Below, piece by piece: positions 24,511 through 37,660 of a DNA stretch of 64,000 nt. Position numbers and translations under genes: made by a program. Origin of the DNA: Distichodus sexfasciatus (Eukaryota > Chordata > Actinopteri > Characiformes > Distichodontidae). Numbering within the stretch: position 1 is the stretch's first letter; every line of letters begins with the position of its first letter. Under the pieces are notes generated by a model. That model searched no databases and had not been told where the DNA came from. It saw only the letters and a program-made list of their open reading frames with translations. The stretch covers positions 1,552,450 to 1,616,449 of the forward strand of contig JAVGVS010000012.1 of assembly GCA_032718565.1 (NCBI GenBank). The letters run 5' to 3'.

Positions 24511-25064
24511 TATTACTGTGTGCAAAGTTTTGGGCAGGTGTGAAAAAAAATGCTGTAAACAAAGAATGCTTTCAAAAATGGAAGTGTTAATCATTTATTT
24601 TCATCAATCAACAAAATGCAGTGAATGAACAAAAGAGAAATCTAAAATCAATATTTGGTGTGACCACCCTTTGCTTTCAAAACAGCATCAATTCTTCTAG
24701 GTACACCTGCACACAGTTTTTGAAGGAACTCGGCTGGTAGGTTGTTCCAAACATCTTGGAGAACTAACCACAGATCTATAATCCTATAATCCTACAAAAT
24801 AATATAATGACTATAAAATAATATAATGACTATAATCCTACAAAATCCCTGACTTTGTGCAAGTGTACCTATAAGAATTGATGCTGGTTTGAAGGCAAAA
24901 TTTGGTAACACCAAATACTGATTTGATTTAGATTTTTCTTTTGTTCGCTCACTTTGCATTTCCTAAATTGCTAAAAAAAAATAAACAATCATTATTTATA
25001 TTTCTGAAAGCATTCTTTGCTTACAGCATTTTTTATACCTGCCTAAAACTTTTGCACAGTACTG
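24511..25064 (+). mobile_element. Tc1-type MITE copy B
   Basis: The left arm (about 24511-24735) and right arm (about 24845-25064, ending TTTTGCACAGTACTG) are imperfect inverted repeats of roughly 215 bp. The centre repeats ATAATATAATGACTATAA and is bounded by ATAATCCTACAAAAT. Arm sequences such as CAGCATCAATTCTTCTAGG belong to the 3' coding part of fish Tc1-like transposases, here present in both orientations. It is therefore an internally deleted or recombined, non-autonomous element. TATA-rich flanks suit TA target choice. Confidence 0.82.
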
Positions 25065-26427
25065 TGTGTATATATAAAAAGCTGAAAAATAATAAATGTT
25101 GTAAACTAGTTATTCAAGATGAGAACTTGGGGAGTTCCTTTTGTATCAAGAAATTGTAGCACTGCATGCAGAAGCACTGTTGAAATGTTCTATTTTTAAA
25201 AATGGAACTGGAAAAAACAAACAATATAAAAAACCAATAAACACAGTACACTATAAGAACATTATATATGCACAGTGCCCATGTGGTATCCATCACACAA
25301 AAGGGCATCTATAGATATGTTTTGGACCATTTTAGTATGACATGTCTTGACGTCTGAATAAAATCGTATTGCTTAGGCAGACCTATTTAAACTCCTTTTT
25401 TCCATCTCATCTGTGCAACATGTGTGGCTCTCTACAAGTGGCAGCCGTGTACAGTCACATTCAGTAAAGTTCAGATCTATAAGGAAGCTGAGTCCTGTAT
25501 TAGCGGCCGAAGACACTTATCTGAACGCTAACGAGGTGTCAAACGATGACTGCAAAGAATGATTAGGGGAGAGCTGTGAAAGGGCCGAACCACAAAAACA
25601 CTGATTTGGCAGAGAATGAAAGCAGCGTTACATCACCACACGGCTGACAGGACGCAAGGTTTCAAAGTAGGACTTCCTGTATGGCTAATGACCAGATCAA
25701 AGCGGCCGAGCATAGCATCCAGCTGTTGGTGGTGTCCTAGGAACTTGAAAGTGCCGGAACACCTTGATAATGGAGAGTAAAGTTCTGGTGAATGCGTATC
25801 AGTAAGGTCTGGGCAGTTAATTGAAAATGAATCGGACATTCACGAACACTATCCAACGTAATTTTGTCTGTGATGATTGTTTTGAAAATGTTGTTCCTTA
25901 AAATAAAAATCAGTTATTATTTTCCACATTGTGTTCATGTGCTGTCCCCCTAAAAACACACTACCACCTGTATTGTCACGTGATTCCGTCCTGTTCAGTC
26001 TCCAACTAAATGTTTCCTTCAATTTTTTAAATTTCAATATTATATTAGTTTGAGATCATTGTGTACCAGACTTTGTAATACCAACAGACATCAACTCATA
26101 TCACCTAACCCATGTTTAAGAAAAATAATCGAGATAACCTTAATGAGCAAGCTTGTCAATTTGAATGTTGGTTTTGATTAATTTTGGATTAACTGCTCAG
26201 ACATAATTAGGAAAGTAACTGTGTTTTTTCTCTTATCCTCTGATGGAACTTGTCACTGTGGCCAACAGCTCCTATGCTTTGCAGTGAGAACTAGCAAAAG
26301 CGTTGACTTGTTCATCCTGGTTATTTACCAATCACTGAATCAGCTTCACTTTTTCAGACAAGAATTGTGCTCAAAGCATGTGATATCCACTGCAAATTAA
26401 ACCAATAAATCATTCACTTCTTTGGTT

Positions 26428-26445
26428 AAAAAAAAAAAAAAAAAA
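26428..26445 (+). repeat. poly-A run
   Basis: Eighteen A in a row, followed by CTAAACTAAAAAAAA. No SINE or LINE body is recognised upstream, so it is not assigned to a retroposon. Confidence 0.8.
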
Positions 26446-27169
26446 CTAAACTAAAAAAAACACTAAAATCCAGACTAAAATCCTCAAAAAGATAGATTCA
26501 TCACCATCCCGGAACTACATTTGGTTGTCCCTCTCCATATCTGATAAGAAGAACTGCCAGATAAACATAATCTCAATACTACATGATACATGAACTAACT
26601 GTATTTACACTCTTTTGCACTGTGGAGCAGGAGTATAAATCACAAGTTTCATCGTAATTTGATATTATATTGATTTAAAGGATGATTTTATGTCTGCCAA
26701 AATCACAAAGTCTACTGCAACATCAATCATTCAATCACTTCCATTTATGTCAAATCCCAAAAAGCGACTAGCAGATCATTTGATATTTATAATTTACTTT
26801 TTGTTGAGCTTTGCAGTTGAACATGAGGTATTAAAGTTTTTTTGTGTAAATCTAAAGCCATATGTGCTTATGTTGAAATAAGTTATGTGTAGTACAATAA
26901 TCCCAAGAGCATCAATGCTTCACCCTCTCTGTGTCCCTCCATGACTCTTTACCACACTTTCCCACCACTGTAGCATCATGACTTCTGTTTGCAATAAAGA
27001 CCTAGCGGGCTCACGTTTACCTTTTAAACCAACCTCTTTGAAGTTGAATGCATATATACACAGTCCCCTGCTTTCACCCCAATATACCTCTACATATAAA
27101 AATGTAAAAGGTTTTTCTTCTCAGAATGTGTCAAACAGAGGCAGAGGATCACAGGCCTCATCTAGCACC

Positions 27170-27480
27170 CCTGCGTAGCCTTTGCTGATTTCATAAGCGG
27201 GCCAAAATTCTCCTAAACGAAGGGAAAAAGCACTCATTTCCCTCATAAACGACAGAAGTGGGCCATTTAACAATCTCTGCTTAAACAGCCTCCAACCAAA
27301 GTAAACAGCCCCGATTGCAGGTTAATTTATTAAAGACAAGCGGCCTGCTGAGATCAAACGAGTCGCTCTCGCTAGCAGCACCTCAACGGTAGTGAATTTG
27401 CTGACCCCCAAGCCCTTTACATACCTCCACAGAGGGCAGGAGGGGCAGGAGGAGGGGGGATGTGGGACCAGTACCCAGAG
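27170..27480. promoter_or_regulatory. candidate conserved non-coding block
   Basis: Non-repetitive sequence with evenly mixed composition. It has GGTTAATTTATTAAAGAC, TGAGATCAAACGAG (a TCF/LEF-like ATCAAA core) and CATTTCCCTCATAAACGAC. Offered only as a candidate. Confidence 0.25.
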
Positions 27481-29795
27481 GAAACCTCACATGTGGTTTG
27501 GGTTTTCTCGTTTTTCCCCCCTCTTTGTTGAGGTCTTGTTTTTGATCAAAAAAGGTTGAAGGCTACCATGGTAGCCACTAACAGGTAACAGAGAAGAATG
27601 GAAGTCTGTTATGATGCCATAAGGGTAGTTTAGCCAGAAGTTAACAATTTCGCTACCCTTCCCTTAACCCAAACTGTAATACGCAGCTGGCAAAATTAAC
27701 TTTTTATTCATAGTTTATGGAAGCAATTTTCCGTGATATATTCCAATTGTCTAAAAAATTTTTTTGTGTACCTAATGCACTAATGTTTCTGAGTTGTAAC
27801 TGTACAAAAATAAAACAGATCTGTCCCCTGCCGGCTTCAGGTTTGCTAAGGTGAGTTTCTGGTTTCATTAGTGCAAGTTTAAAAGGTTCAGAGCCAGCAC
27901 ATACGTGAACTCAGGCCATAGAGAAAGCTTAGCCTGGGTCGTTCATTCCAGCTTAAAACAGGACATTGTTAAGCAAAAGCCAGAGGCAACGTAGTCTCGG
28001 AACAGCATGCCAGCATGCCAGTGAAGCCACTTCAATCTCATAGGTGAGAACACACAAGCTATGTGACTAATCGTCTTCACTTCTCTCCTAGGTTTTAAGT
28101 TTGAGGCGAAAATACCCATTAAAGCCAAGATTAGCTAGTTTGACATGAATACTAGGAAGTTCTTATATAATGTTTTGTATGGATTTAGTTCTGATGGCCT
28201 GGTAAATCATTTAGAACTGAGCTAATTCTGTGCCAGAACAGGTGCACATGTAGCTGTGTTCTTCATTCTACATTCTACATTTCACAGTGCTGTGTGAAGA
28301 TATTTGATGGTATTACGGTGACAAAATCCTATAGAGGCGAGAATGTGAAGAGAGGGATTCTTTATTTCAACACAATGACTATGAGCCAAAGAACCACAAA
28401 GACACACAATATGGTCAAAGCCAACAGGTAATAACAAATTCCAAAAAGTTAAGAGCCTGAAAACAGGGTAAGGAGTACAACAGTTAGTGGTACGAAGTCA
28501 AGGAGAATGAGGATTGTACAACTTGGCTTATGACCTGGTGACACTACACAACAAATACTGAAAAACAGATTTATTTGATATATTCCTGACCTTAAATGTT
28601 AAAGTGGTATGGTCTATATTCTTGACCAAAGCTGAGCTGAAGCAGTGGCTGAATTCCTAATTGGAGACCAAAATCTGAGCCTCACTGGTATGATAGAATT
28701 GAGCATGTTGGTTAAATTTAAGGATGTATTATATAAAGGTAAGTTAGAGATACAAATTAGACTTAAGTTCTCTGCTCAAAACCCAATGTAACTTCACTAA
28801 ACTGAGGTTACTTGACGTATTAAGAAAAAGTTGAAGCAACAATCAAAGGAATCAGATTTTGGCCTTTTAAACCATGTGCCAAACTAGAGCTCAAATCACC
28901 ATGTTTTTACCAGCAAAAATGTCAAAATATTAAACATATCCCAGTTTAATGTATTAAACCTAAAGCGTTTGCTCTGGTAACCAGAGAGACGTGGGTGGAT
29001 TTTTATCTTCTAATCCCTTGGCTGCAGTTCAGTATTTAGGTGCCCTGTCTTCTGTTAGATCAGCTTCCCTTTTAATTTCCATGGTTATTCATTGGTGTGT
29101 GTTTTGGGTAAAGGCCAATAGAAGGTAAACACACTTACAATGGCGATTCCTTCTTAACCAAAAAAATTCAAAGCAAGTTCTAAAGCTCTACTGATACTGG
29201 GGATTTTGACTTCAAGCACAATGCTGAATAAAGCATAATGTTCTCTTTCTCTTATTCGTAGAAGCTTACAGCAGCTAAAAGCGTCTGCTGCAGTGCCTCA
29301 TCTTTGGCTGTGTATTTGCCTGGTTTTGTTGGTGGTCTAAACATATTTAAGACTAGTACATGAGTAAAACTGTCATTGAATAAGAGACCCTTAACCATGT
29401 TCAGCTAGATCCATAAAATCTGATCTTCCGGCCACTACAAAACCCCAGTGATTTCTTTGTGGAAGATTTAAGTACAAGCCCTGTTTAAAAAAGTCTACTA
29501 CTGTGTCTACTGGGGGTTTATTATAATTCCATTTTGTCAGCATAATGGCTGCAAAATATCCAGCGATCGTTTAATATTCATGTATCACGCTTTCAAAGAA
29601 GCCTCATCAACACTTCCCAGCATGGGATTCTTCAAACACTCTGCATGTCCTTTAATAAATAAATATTTATTTCAGTATTTGCACAGTGGTTGCTTACTAA
29701 AGAGTTTTCAGATCATCAAGAAATGCAATTATGGGATTTTAGCGCAAGCCTCAGGGATGGGGCCCTATACTTTCTACTTATTATTAATGATGGAA

Positions 29796-29833
29796 GTGTG
29801 TGTGTGTGTGCGTGCGTGTGTGTGTGTGTGTGT
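29796..29833. repeat. (GT)n microsatellite
   Basis: About 19 alternating purine-pyrimidine units with two GC interruptions. Confidence 0.95.
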
Positions 29834-31814
29834 AAATATTTAAAGCCTTCAGCCCACCAGAATGGATGTCCAAAAATACACCCAACAGTTTTGTATTTGG
29901 TTTCACACCTAGGCAGAAAAACAGAAGTGACAGACAGTGAAAGTTATGCACAGATTTCAGAAAAAAACACATTTTTGAACCCAATTTGAATTTCATTTTC
30001 CAGTCAATTTGTTGCCAAGATGTTTCCTGAATTTCATAGCATTAACAATTAATTAACTGACAAATTACTAGCACTAAATTTTAAAGAAGCAGACAAAAGT
30101 GTTGTGCAACATCGACAAATTCTTAAAATTCTTATAAACAATTATTTAAAGGATTTTAACATGTTTTTTTCTTTAAAATCTTTTGTGCATCTTCTTTTCC
30201 CTTGTTTTAAAATCTCCATCTCCTTCTTTCAGAGAACATCTACTGTTTCATGCTTGACACGCTGTTGTGAAATCTGTGATTGTCGCTTTAAGCCCCAGTA
30301 GTTTCGTACATCAGTGTCATCGCAACCCTGCTGTTTCCGGAACCTACTATTTAGAGAGGGACGTGTGGGGAGGTTCTGTCTGCAGCGGATAAGGGCGTCA
30401 AGACCTTCAGAGAGGAGGTCAAGACCCTCACAAGGGAAAGAGCATCCAAACAGGAGCGGAGGAGAGGAAACGTTTCACCCGCCAGAGGAAAGGAACGAGG
30501 AGTAATTAGACACATAAATATTAACTCACACACTGCACACAGACACCCTCCACACACTTACTTACATCCACACTCTCTCATGTACACACACACACACGTT
30601 AATGCAAAGTGGGTGGTGAGTCACTCCTTCTCCGTGGCTTGTGGATTGGTGGGAAACGGCCTTCCAAGATCTAAGTTGAGAGAATGTCAAGGGCTGAGAT
30701 TTATCTAACTGCAGCTGGATCAGCTTCACAGTGCGAGAATGAAAGGGGTGATATCACAGGAAGAGAGATTTGAATCAAGACCAGGTGATGAGAAATTGAT
30801 ATTGACAAGGAAAGAACATGTCTCTCTGGCAGGAAGTGGCTCAGACAGAGTCAATACAAATGTACAACACTATTCATGTAACTGCTTTATTATTTTAAAA
30901 AAATCCAATGAAGGCAATTAAAAAACCTGTGTGGAGTTCATAATGCAGATATAAAGACCACCAATTCATTCCATGTTTAAAATGACGTTTTGAAAAAAGT
31001 AATAAAACTACAGGGAAACATTACTGAACCATTTACCCATGAGGCAGGCCATGTGAGGCAATCTGGGCTCCAAACGTTTACTTACCGTAACCCTTTGCTA
31101 TTTTATTTTTTATTGCCAAGCTGATCACACACTTCACACAACAAGCTATGACATCATACACAGATCAGCTTGAATGTGATCAACATTCCAGCTTCTCATG
31201 TGGCTTTCCACCATTGTATTTATGGAGAATTTACAGATGGTCCAAAGATTTCCCTGGAACTCGTCCATGTTGATCTGTCTATTAAATCATCAATATAGTG
31301 ACACATAGATGGTGGACATGTTGGCAACGAAACAGCTGTGATGTTCTTCCAGAATCACACTCCATCACTTTTTTGTGTAGTTCAAGATGTGGAGTCCAGC
31401 TGATGTGTGAGATTTCAAAGACCAAAGCTGAGAAATGCACAGATTGACATTTTGCTTCTTTTTGTTCCTTTTTCTGTCCTTCCTTTTACGTTTGGACATG
31501 AGAGTTTGATATCAGGGAGGTTCCGATGTAGTGGAAGTACTTGGGGAAATTATAAGAAACAACTCTCTTACAAGCTCTTCAAATCTACTGAGGCATCTAC
31601 TCCAAACTGTTTAAAGGTTTATTTTCCATTTTTGAGGTGAAGATCCTGAACACATTTTAAGTGCTATTTAAGCTTTTTCTCTTAAGGTTTTAGAAGGTAA
31701 TATTAAAAACAGTCCTGAGCCTACAGCCACCCCAAAACATCACAAAACTTGTGATAAGGTGATCAAACCTTCCTCCTGAAATATGAGCCAGTCAATTAAG
31801 CTGATCTATATCTT

Positions 31815-32388
31815 ATTTTTACATTTATATTCTTCCCATTTAGTAGACACTTTTACTCAGAGCAACTTTCGTTCATTCATTCATTCTTCGAACTGCTTAA
31901 TCCCAACTGGGGTCGCAGGGGAACTTACGGGCACAAAGCAGGGAACAACCCTGGGCAGGCGCCAACACACCGAGGGCACACACACTCACACTCTCCCTCA
32001 CAACTTACCGGGCCAATTTAGAGTCACCAATTAACCTATATTGCACGCTTTAGGACTGCGAGAGGAAACCGTAGCACCCGAAGGAAACACGCGAACAGGG
32101 GGAGAGCATGCAAACTCCACACAGAAGACGCCAAGGCCGCCCGGGGCTCGAACCCAGGACCTTCTCGCTGTTATGTGACAGTGCTAACCATTGTGCTACC
32201 GTGCCGTCCATCCAGAGCAACTTATATTTCCTAATTACAGGGACAGTCTCCCTGTAGCGACTTGGGGTTAAAGGTCTTGCTCAGGGGCCCAAAGGTTGCC
32301 AAAAGTTATTAATAGAGGTAGGACTGAGATGGATTTGAACCCATGACCTCTCGGTCCATAGGCGACTATCCTGTAACTAGGTCACCAA
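31815..32388 (-). mobile_element. SINE family B copy split by a family C insertion
   Basis: On the minus strand the head reads GACCGAGAGGTCATGGGTTC then AAATCC (box B-like), then GGGGCCCCTGAGCAAGACC-type and CCCTGTAATTAGG body, then the tail. The copy occupies 32213-32388 and 31815-31868, and the intervening 31869-32212 is another repeat. The 11-mer CAGAGCAACTT stands at both junctions (31858-31868 and 32213-32223). Confidence 0.82.
31869..32212 (-). mobile_element. family C repeat inserted in a SINE
   Basis: On the minus strand it runs from GGACGGCACGGTAGCACAATGG (tRNA-like head with GGTTCGAGCCC-type box B), through TTTGCATGCTCTCCCCC and CCAATTTAGAGTC-type body, to the GAATGAATGAATGAA tail. 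It is close to full length, with target duplications on both sides. Such repeats are common in fish; I leave the class open. Confidence 0.82.
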
Positions 32389-32492
32389 TAATTTAGAAAT
32401 TGTTATTGAATCTAATAAGGCATATTTACTATTTAGTCTAAGTTGGAAACATTTAAGCTGGTGTTTGTGGCAAAATCTTGACAGATCAGTGT

Positions 32493-32620
32493 AGGGCTGG
32501 ACAATATGAAATCAAATCATCCTTATTATATATAATAAAAAAATCTGTATCAATTAATAATCAGTATTTTTTTGATATGGTGTTGACCATATTTCAGAGA
32601 CAGTTAATGAAAAACACAAA
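32493..32620. mobile_element. hAT-like MITE fragment, family 3
   Basis: TAGGGCTGGACAATATGAAATC is a typical left terminus of short fish hAT elements. The matching right end was not found, so the extent is approximate. Confidence 0.4.
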
Positions 32621-32839
32621 ACACAAAATAGCTGAAATTAGCACAATTTAGTTGGTTCTTAATGTTGGTTTTCCCAAAATGGAATGAAAACATGTATGTA
32701 AACCTGGCAAAAATGAACATCTAACATGCCATCAGTCTATAGAAAACCATCAACTTCAGGTCTGACTAATAAGCACTGATTATATAGACTTAATCATTCA
32801 TGATAAAGAAAATGAGGGTCATTTGTCCCAAACAGATCT

Positions 32840-33080
32840 ATACGGACTGGCATTGACAAGCGGCCCACAGAATCTCTCTAATTGCACAAACGCATGTTGC
32901 TGGCCTGGTGGGGTGGGTGGCTAAGCCAAAGGTCACGTCGGGTTTCGAAACCAACGCCACGCTGCATTACACGCAAGGAGAAATAATCAGTCTTTTCACC
33001 GCAGCCAATTAGCCAGCATAGCCCCGATTGATTTTTTTCAGGACAAGAGTTGACATGGTAACTCAAGCCAAGCCAAGCTC
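32840..33080. promoter_or_regulatory. candidate conserved non-coding block
   Basis: Non-repetitive, with CTCTAATTGCAC, CAAAGGTCACGTC (an AGGTCA nuclear-receptor half-site joined to a CACGTC core), CAGCCAATTAGCC and CCCCGATTGATTTTT. The density of motif cores is suggestive only. Confidence 0.3.
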
Positions 33081-36000
33081 CACGCTTCTAGGACTTAGAC
33101 GAGATCAATTTTACCCCTAAAAACGAACATTTGCAGAAATTGAACTGCAGAATGCATCACTGTGAAGATGATGACATGACACTCGAAAGGCTGATCCTTT
33201 TATTTAAAGTAGAATGCACTTGATTTAAATATGCAGGCATATAGCTTATGAAGATCGAAACATACAATTTTTATGTCAACTTCATTTTTTGTGACGGCAA
33301 CTTTGCAATTTCTTCTGTTTAGTGACACTAATGTTATGCAATAAATAAAATATAGTATGTAAAATCATTTACATAAGAAGTTAGTAGACCATCATATAAA
33401 TCTCATAAACGACAGATCACAGATGAACATTGTAACTGATGGACAAAGGTTTATTAAAGATTAAGATACATATGCAATAAATCATATGATTTGACCCTAG
33501 TCATGTCTGCCAGTAGACATATTATGTTTAGCCCAATGTATCATCATTGTTATTAAAATTATTCCTGGTCACAACACCTGCATTCACCTGCCCAACTGCA
33601 CGGCACCAGATTTATACAGCACACATATCAGCGGAGGCCTGAATACTGAGCCGTGAGGCATTAATGGAGCCTGCAGAAAGGCCAGCGTGACAGGTGACAC
33701 TGGAAGACAATCTGGATTTATGAAGACAGGAGCAGTTGACAGGCTTCCAACGCTGTGGTAAAAACTGGTCTCTCGCCCAGAGTTATGAACCGGAGTCACA
33801 GGTCAGGTCAGAGAGACAATCACAGCTGTAACGTTAGCCAAGCTAGCGTGGCATCAGCTATACGGCCTGAGGGACGCGGCTGTTATACGGCCCCCATTGT
33901 GCTGGCTGCTGACCCAGCAGAGATACTATATGATAAGCCTCTAAGCCTGGCTCTGGCTGTTCAATAGAGCCACTGCTTCCTGCTGAATAACTCTAGTGCA
34001 TTCTGTTGGTGTGTTCTGGCTACAGGGAAGACCTACCCTGCGTTCCGAGAAGAGACGGCTGTGTTTCCACCTCAGCACAGAATGGACATGCTGTTTCTGG
34101 TGGTCAGCACACATGACAATTGCATTAGTGAGGGTGAAATGGTCCAGACAGCTGAGGCCACCAAACCCGAGCTGTCATCAAACCCAGGACATACAGTAAA
34201 GCACACACTGGAATCAATTAGCTGTGAGAGGATGCAATCAAGATAGTGAAACATTGTAAAATATATTATAAAATATCAATAACATGTAATTGTGTTATAA
34301 AAAAATTTAGTTCAATTAACTAGAAATATCAAGACCGCCCAAGCAATATATTTATACAACTTGAAAACAGGTCTGACAGGAAGTACTTTAAGAGTTTAAA
34401 GTAAGCTGCCAGAAAGATTACAGCAGCATGGTGATAATGACCAAGGCAAAAAGTTTTGATAATAATACCTGTTTAAAAATATACTGTGTATTTTAGAATA
34501 AAATATAATTTGTACTTTTTACACTTTAAAATATATCAATTTCAACTTAAAAATATCTTCAAACTTTTTCTCAACTAAAACAAAGTTTTACACAACACTT
34601 TTTAAACAATCTTTCTTTGTGTACCCTGTGTCACTTCTCCAAAACAACAGCTTATCAGCTGTCAACGGTAAATACTTTATGAGTTTGGGGTGAGGCAGGA
34701 AGATTACCGCAGCGTGATCATAATGACTAAGGCTTTTCAAAACTATCAACCATTATGTGGCAATGACTACAAAATGCTAAATAGATACAGATCTGAACGA
34801 TTGTTATCCATCTGGGTTAACTGGGTTTTCTCAACTCACTGCGCTACATAGCACCTTGTTCTTTTGATCACTGTATTGAGAGCATACCATAAATATCTGG
34901 GACTTTACTGTGTGCTTGTGTAGCTGTATCAGTCACATAAAACTCTAGTATAGATTAATGACATCACACCTTTGATGTCTAAACCTTTAAAAATGCCGCT
35001 GTTCTCCTTTTATTACTTCCTGTGCTTACATGCCCATAAACTAAGATGCCTTTCAGACCATGAGAACGGTTGCCTTTATCTTGTGTGTTATGTGAGTATG
35101 TTATATCTTTTCCTTATTGTGGCTGTTCATTTACATGGCCTGGAGTGCATGTAGACATTCCAGAAAGCCAGGCTGAAGTATCACGCTAAGAACAGCAATA
35201 AAGTGAGTGCATAGTGGAACATGATCGGGTGACACCTGTAGCAGGATATTCTCCCTTTAATCACCATGTCAGCAGTAGCAGTATCACTCATTTGTGGAAA
35301 ACAGCACTTCTTTGTTAGGACCTGTGTGTTTGTGATGGGCTATGCTGTGGTTATGTTACAGCTAAGTGGTTCTGATGCAACTGTAAAAAGAAAATCTCAG
35401 AAAAATCTAAATTGTCAGAAAAATATTTTTCATGAAATTGCTAAATGTCTCAGTTTCAACATTTGATATGTTTTTGGTGTCCTGTTATGAATAAAATATG
35501 GGTTTATGAAATTTCCCTATCACTGCATTCTGTTTTATTTACAATTTGCACAATGTCCAATTGGGGTTGTAGGCTGAGTACAGGTCACCTCTTTTACAAT
35601 GAAAATCCAGGGTTAGTACGGCACCATGTTCCACTGGCTTCAGGTAGGAAATGCTCTCCCTGGAGCTATAGCTGAAAAATGCTGTTAGTTCTGGAGGTAA
35701 GACACAATCAGGTAGGAACACATGATCTCTTGATGTTTTCTTTCAAACAACTGGTTGGTACAGCCAATCTAATCCATTACATCTAACATGGCATCCAAAG
35801 CAGTGTGTTAGAGCTTAAAGCTAATGTGTGATGATCCACTGTGGCATGTATAAGCCAGGGTTAGCAAACAGATAAGCTGCAAAAGAGAAAAGTATTATCA
35901 CTGCCATTGACCTGTTGACTTACAAGGTGTCCGATATGCTAATCTTGGTTTATGGCAGAAATTTAATTAGAACTTACAAAGGTCACAGGTAGGATGTGAT

Positions 36001-37399
36001 GTTTTTATACCGTTTCGTCGCTGATTTTAAAGACGTCTACCTATACAGACTTTCTTGTGTTTCATTTTTACACTTAGTATCACAAGGCCTCATTCACCAA
36101 CTGTTCTGTGGAATTTATTCTTAAAACTCAGTTTCACAAACTTTTATATTCAGCAATGTTGTCTTATTTGAGATATGTTATTAGGAAAGGACAGAATTCA
36201 CAAATCCAAGAAGAGCACTTTTACACAAATTGTGCTTCATGTCTACAGTTGTACTCTCTAGAGCAAATTTAAGAAAAAAGTAAAAGATAATGGTGAACGA
36301 GGCCCCCTGACTGTATAAGTTCTTATTACGAGTTATTGTTGTTCGTCATGTTAGACCGTCTCTCCATTGGCTAGCGGCATCTGCAATTAAGTTAGGCTTT
36401 CCATTTGTTTAACATGTGTTAATCTTTACTTCAAAGATTAAGAGAACCTGTGATCTATCAGGAACAAAACAATAAATATGTAATGGTGGACAGAAACAGC
36501 ACTAAGGTGCTAGAGGCCAGCTGGTAAAAGTGGTACCAGCTGCAGCCAACACCACCAAGGGCTAAAACAGGTCTGCAACTGCATGAGAATGAGCACAGGA
36601 CTTTATGTATGAATGAAAGCAAGGAAAGCATAAAGTTCTTTATGATTTCTTTTCTAGATATTTTAAAGACAATCACAAAGACCATATGACCTAATGACAT
36701 ACAAACTAACACCATATCCTAATGTAGTGCCTTATCTTTCAAGACTGTTTCAAAGGTGTTTTTGTTTATGATGCTATGTAGAGCAGAATGGATAAGACTC
36801 CACCACAAGCCCTATTTTAGTTGTCATTATGAGAATGAAATTGTTTCCCACATAGATGCAAGCACCACCACATTGTTGGATATTCACTTACATCCTTATA
36901 TATCAAAGAGATGTGCTATTCTTATAGCAGTGGATGAATAAAAGTGTCCCCATTCACTCTGGAGTGGCTGATCCGCTTCAGATTTCTGTGCTACTTTGCT
37001 ACAAGTCCAAATACATGTATTTTGAAAGATTTTTACTTGAAGAATGTTTCAAGACATGAATAAATGTATTTATGTTGCTTTAGTATTCTTTATCATTATA
37101 TTATTAACATGTTGTGCTTCTCTTCTAGAAAATAATTTCCACAGAGTGACTTAAGCAGCATTTGATTATTATATGTAATCACGTTAATAAAATAAATCAC
37201 ACAGTGGTGCAATTTTTTGATATACACATGCCATTTCCTGTTATCTGTTATGTTCAATCTGTAGAATTTAGAAATCAAATTCCTGCCAAAACATTATAAT
37301 TCATGCATTTATTATATTACTCATTGAACTGAGACATGAACCATTTTTACAACCGTATACAATTATTCCTCAGCAACATTTATACCTACAAAGTCAACC

Positions 37400-37660
37400 C
37401 CATGCTTGACTCCCATCCCATCTAACCTGCGAGAGCCCCAATCAGCAGAACACTTGCCACCCGTGAAGCCTGTCATTAATGACTAATAATATTTTCCCTG
37501 TCAGGTGTGGCATAAATCAGCAGCTGTGAATAAACTGCTAGAAATTAGTTGTCAGGGAAAATTAAAAGGTAAAGTTATTTCAGAATTGCCTGTCAAAATC
37601 CCTTCAAGAGGCTTGTAATGTGAGGAATGAGAGGACCAGAACATTCCGCTGCCGTTGCAG
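37400..37660. promoter_or_regulatory. candidate conserved non-coding block
   Basis: CTGTCATTAATGACTAATAA, CCTGTCAGGTGTGGC (a TGTCA MEIS/TALE core joined to an AGGTGTG T-box-like core) and AATCAGCAGCTGTGAATAAAC (E-box CAGCTG) lie within about 100 bp of non-repetitive DNA. This is the best-looking developmental enhancer candidate by motif content, but conservation is not tested. Confidence 0.35.

Larger units (their letters stand above)
25065..31814. other. long intergenic stretch, no gene seen
   Basis: No exon recognised. GC-richer, non-repetitive blocks that could be conserved elements lie at about 25490-25830 (with AGGTGTCA, a T-box-like half-site), 27170-27480 and 30290-30500. A poly-A run and a GT array are listed separately. 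The remainder is AT-rich and unremarkable. Confidence 0.45.
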
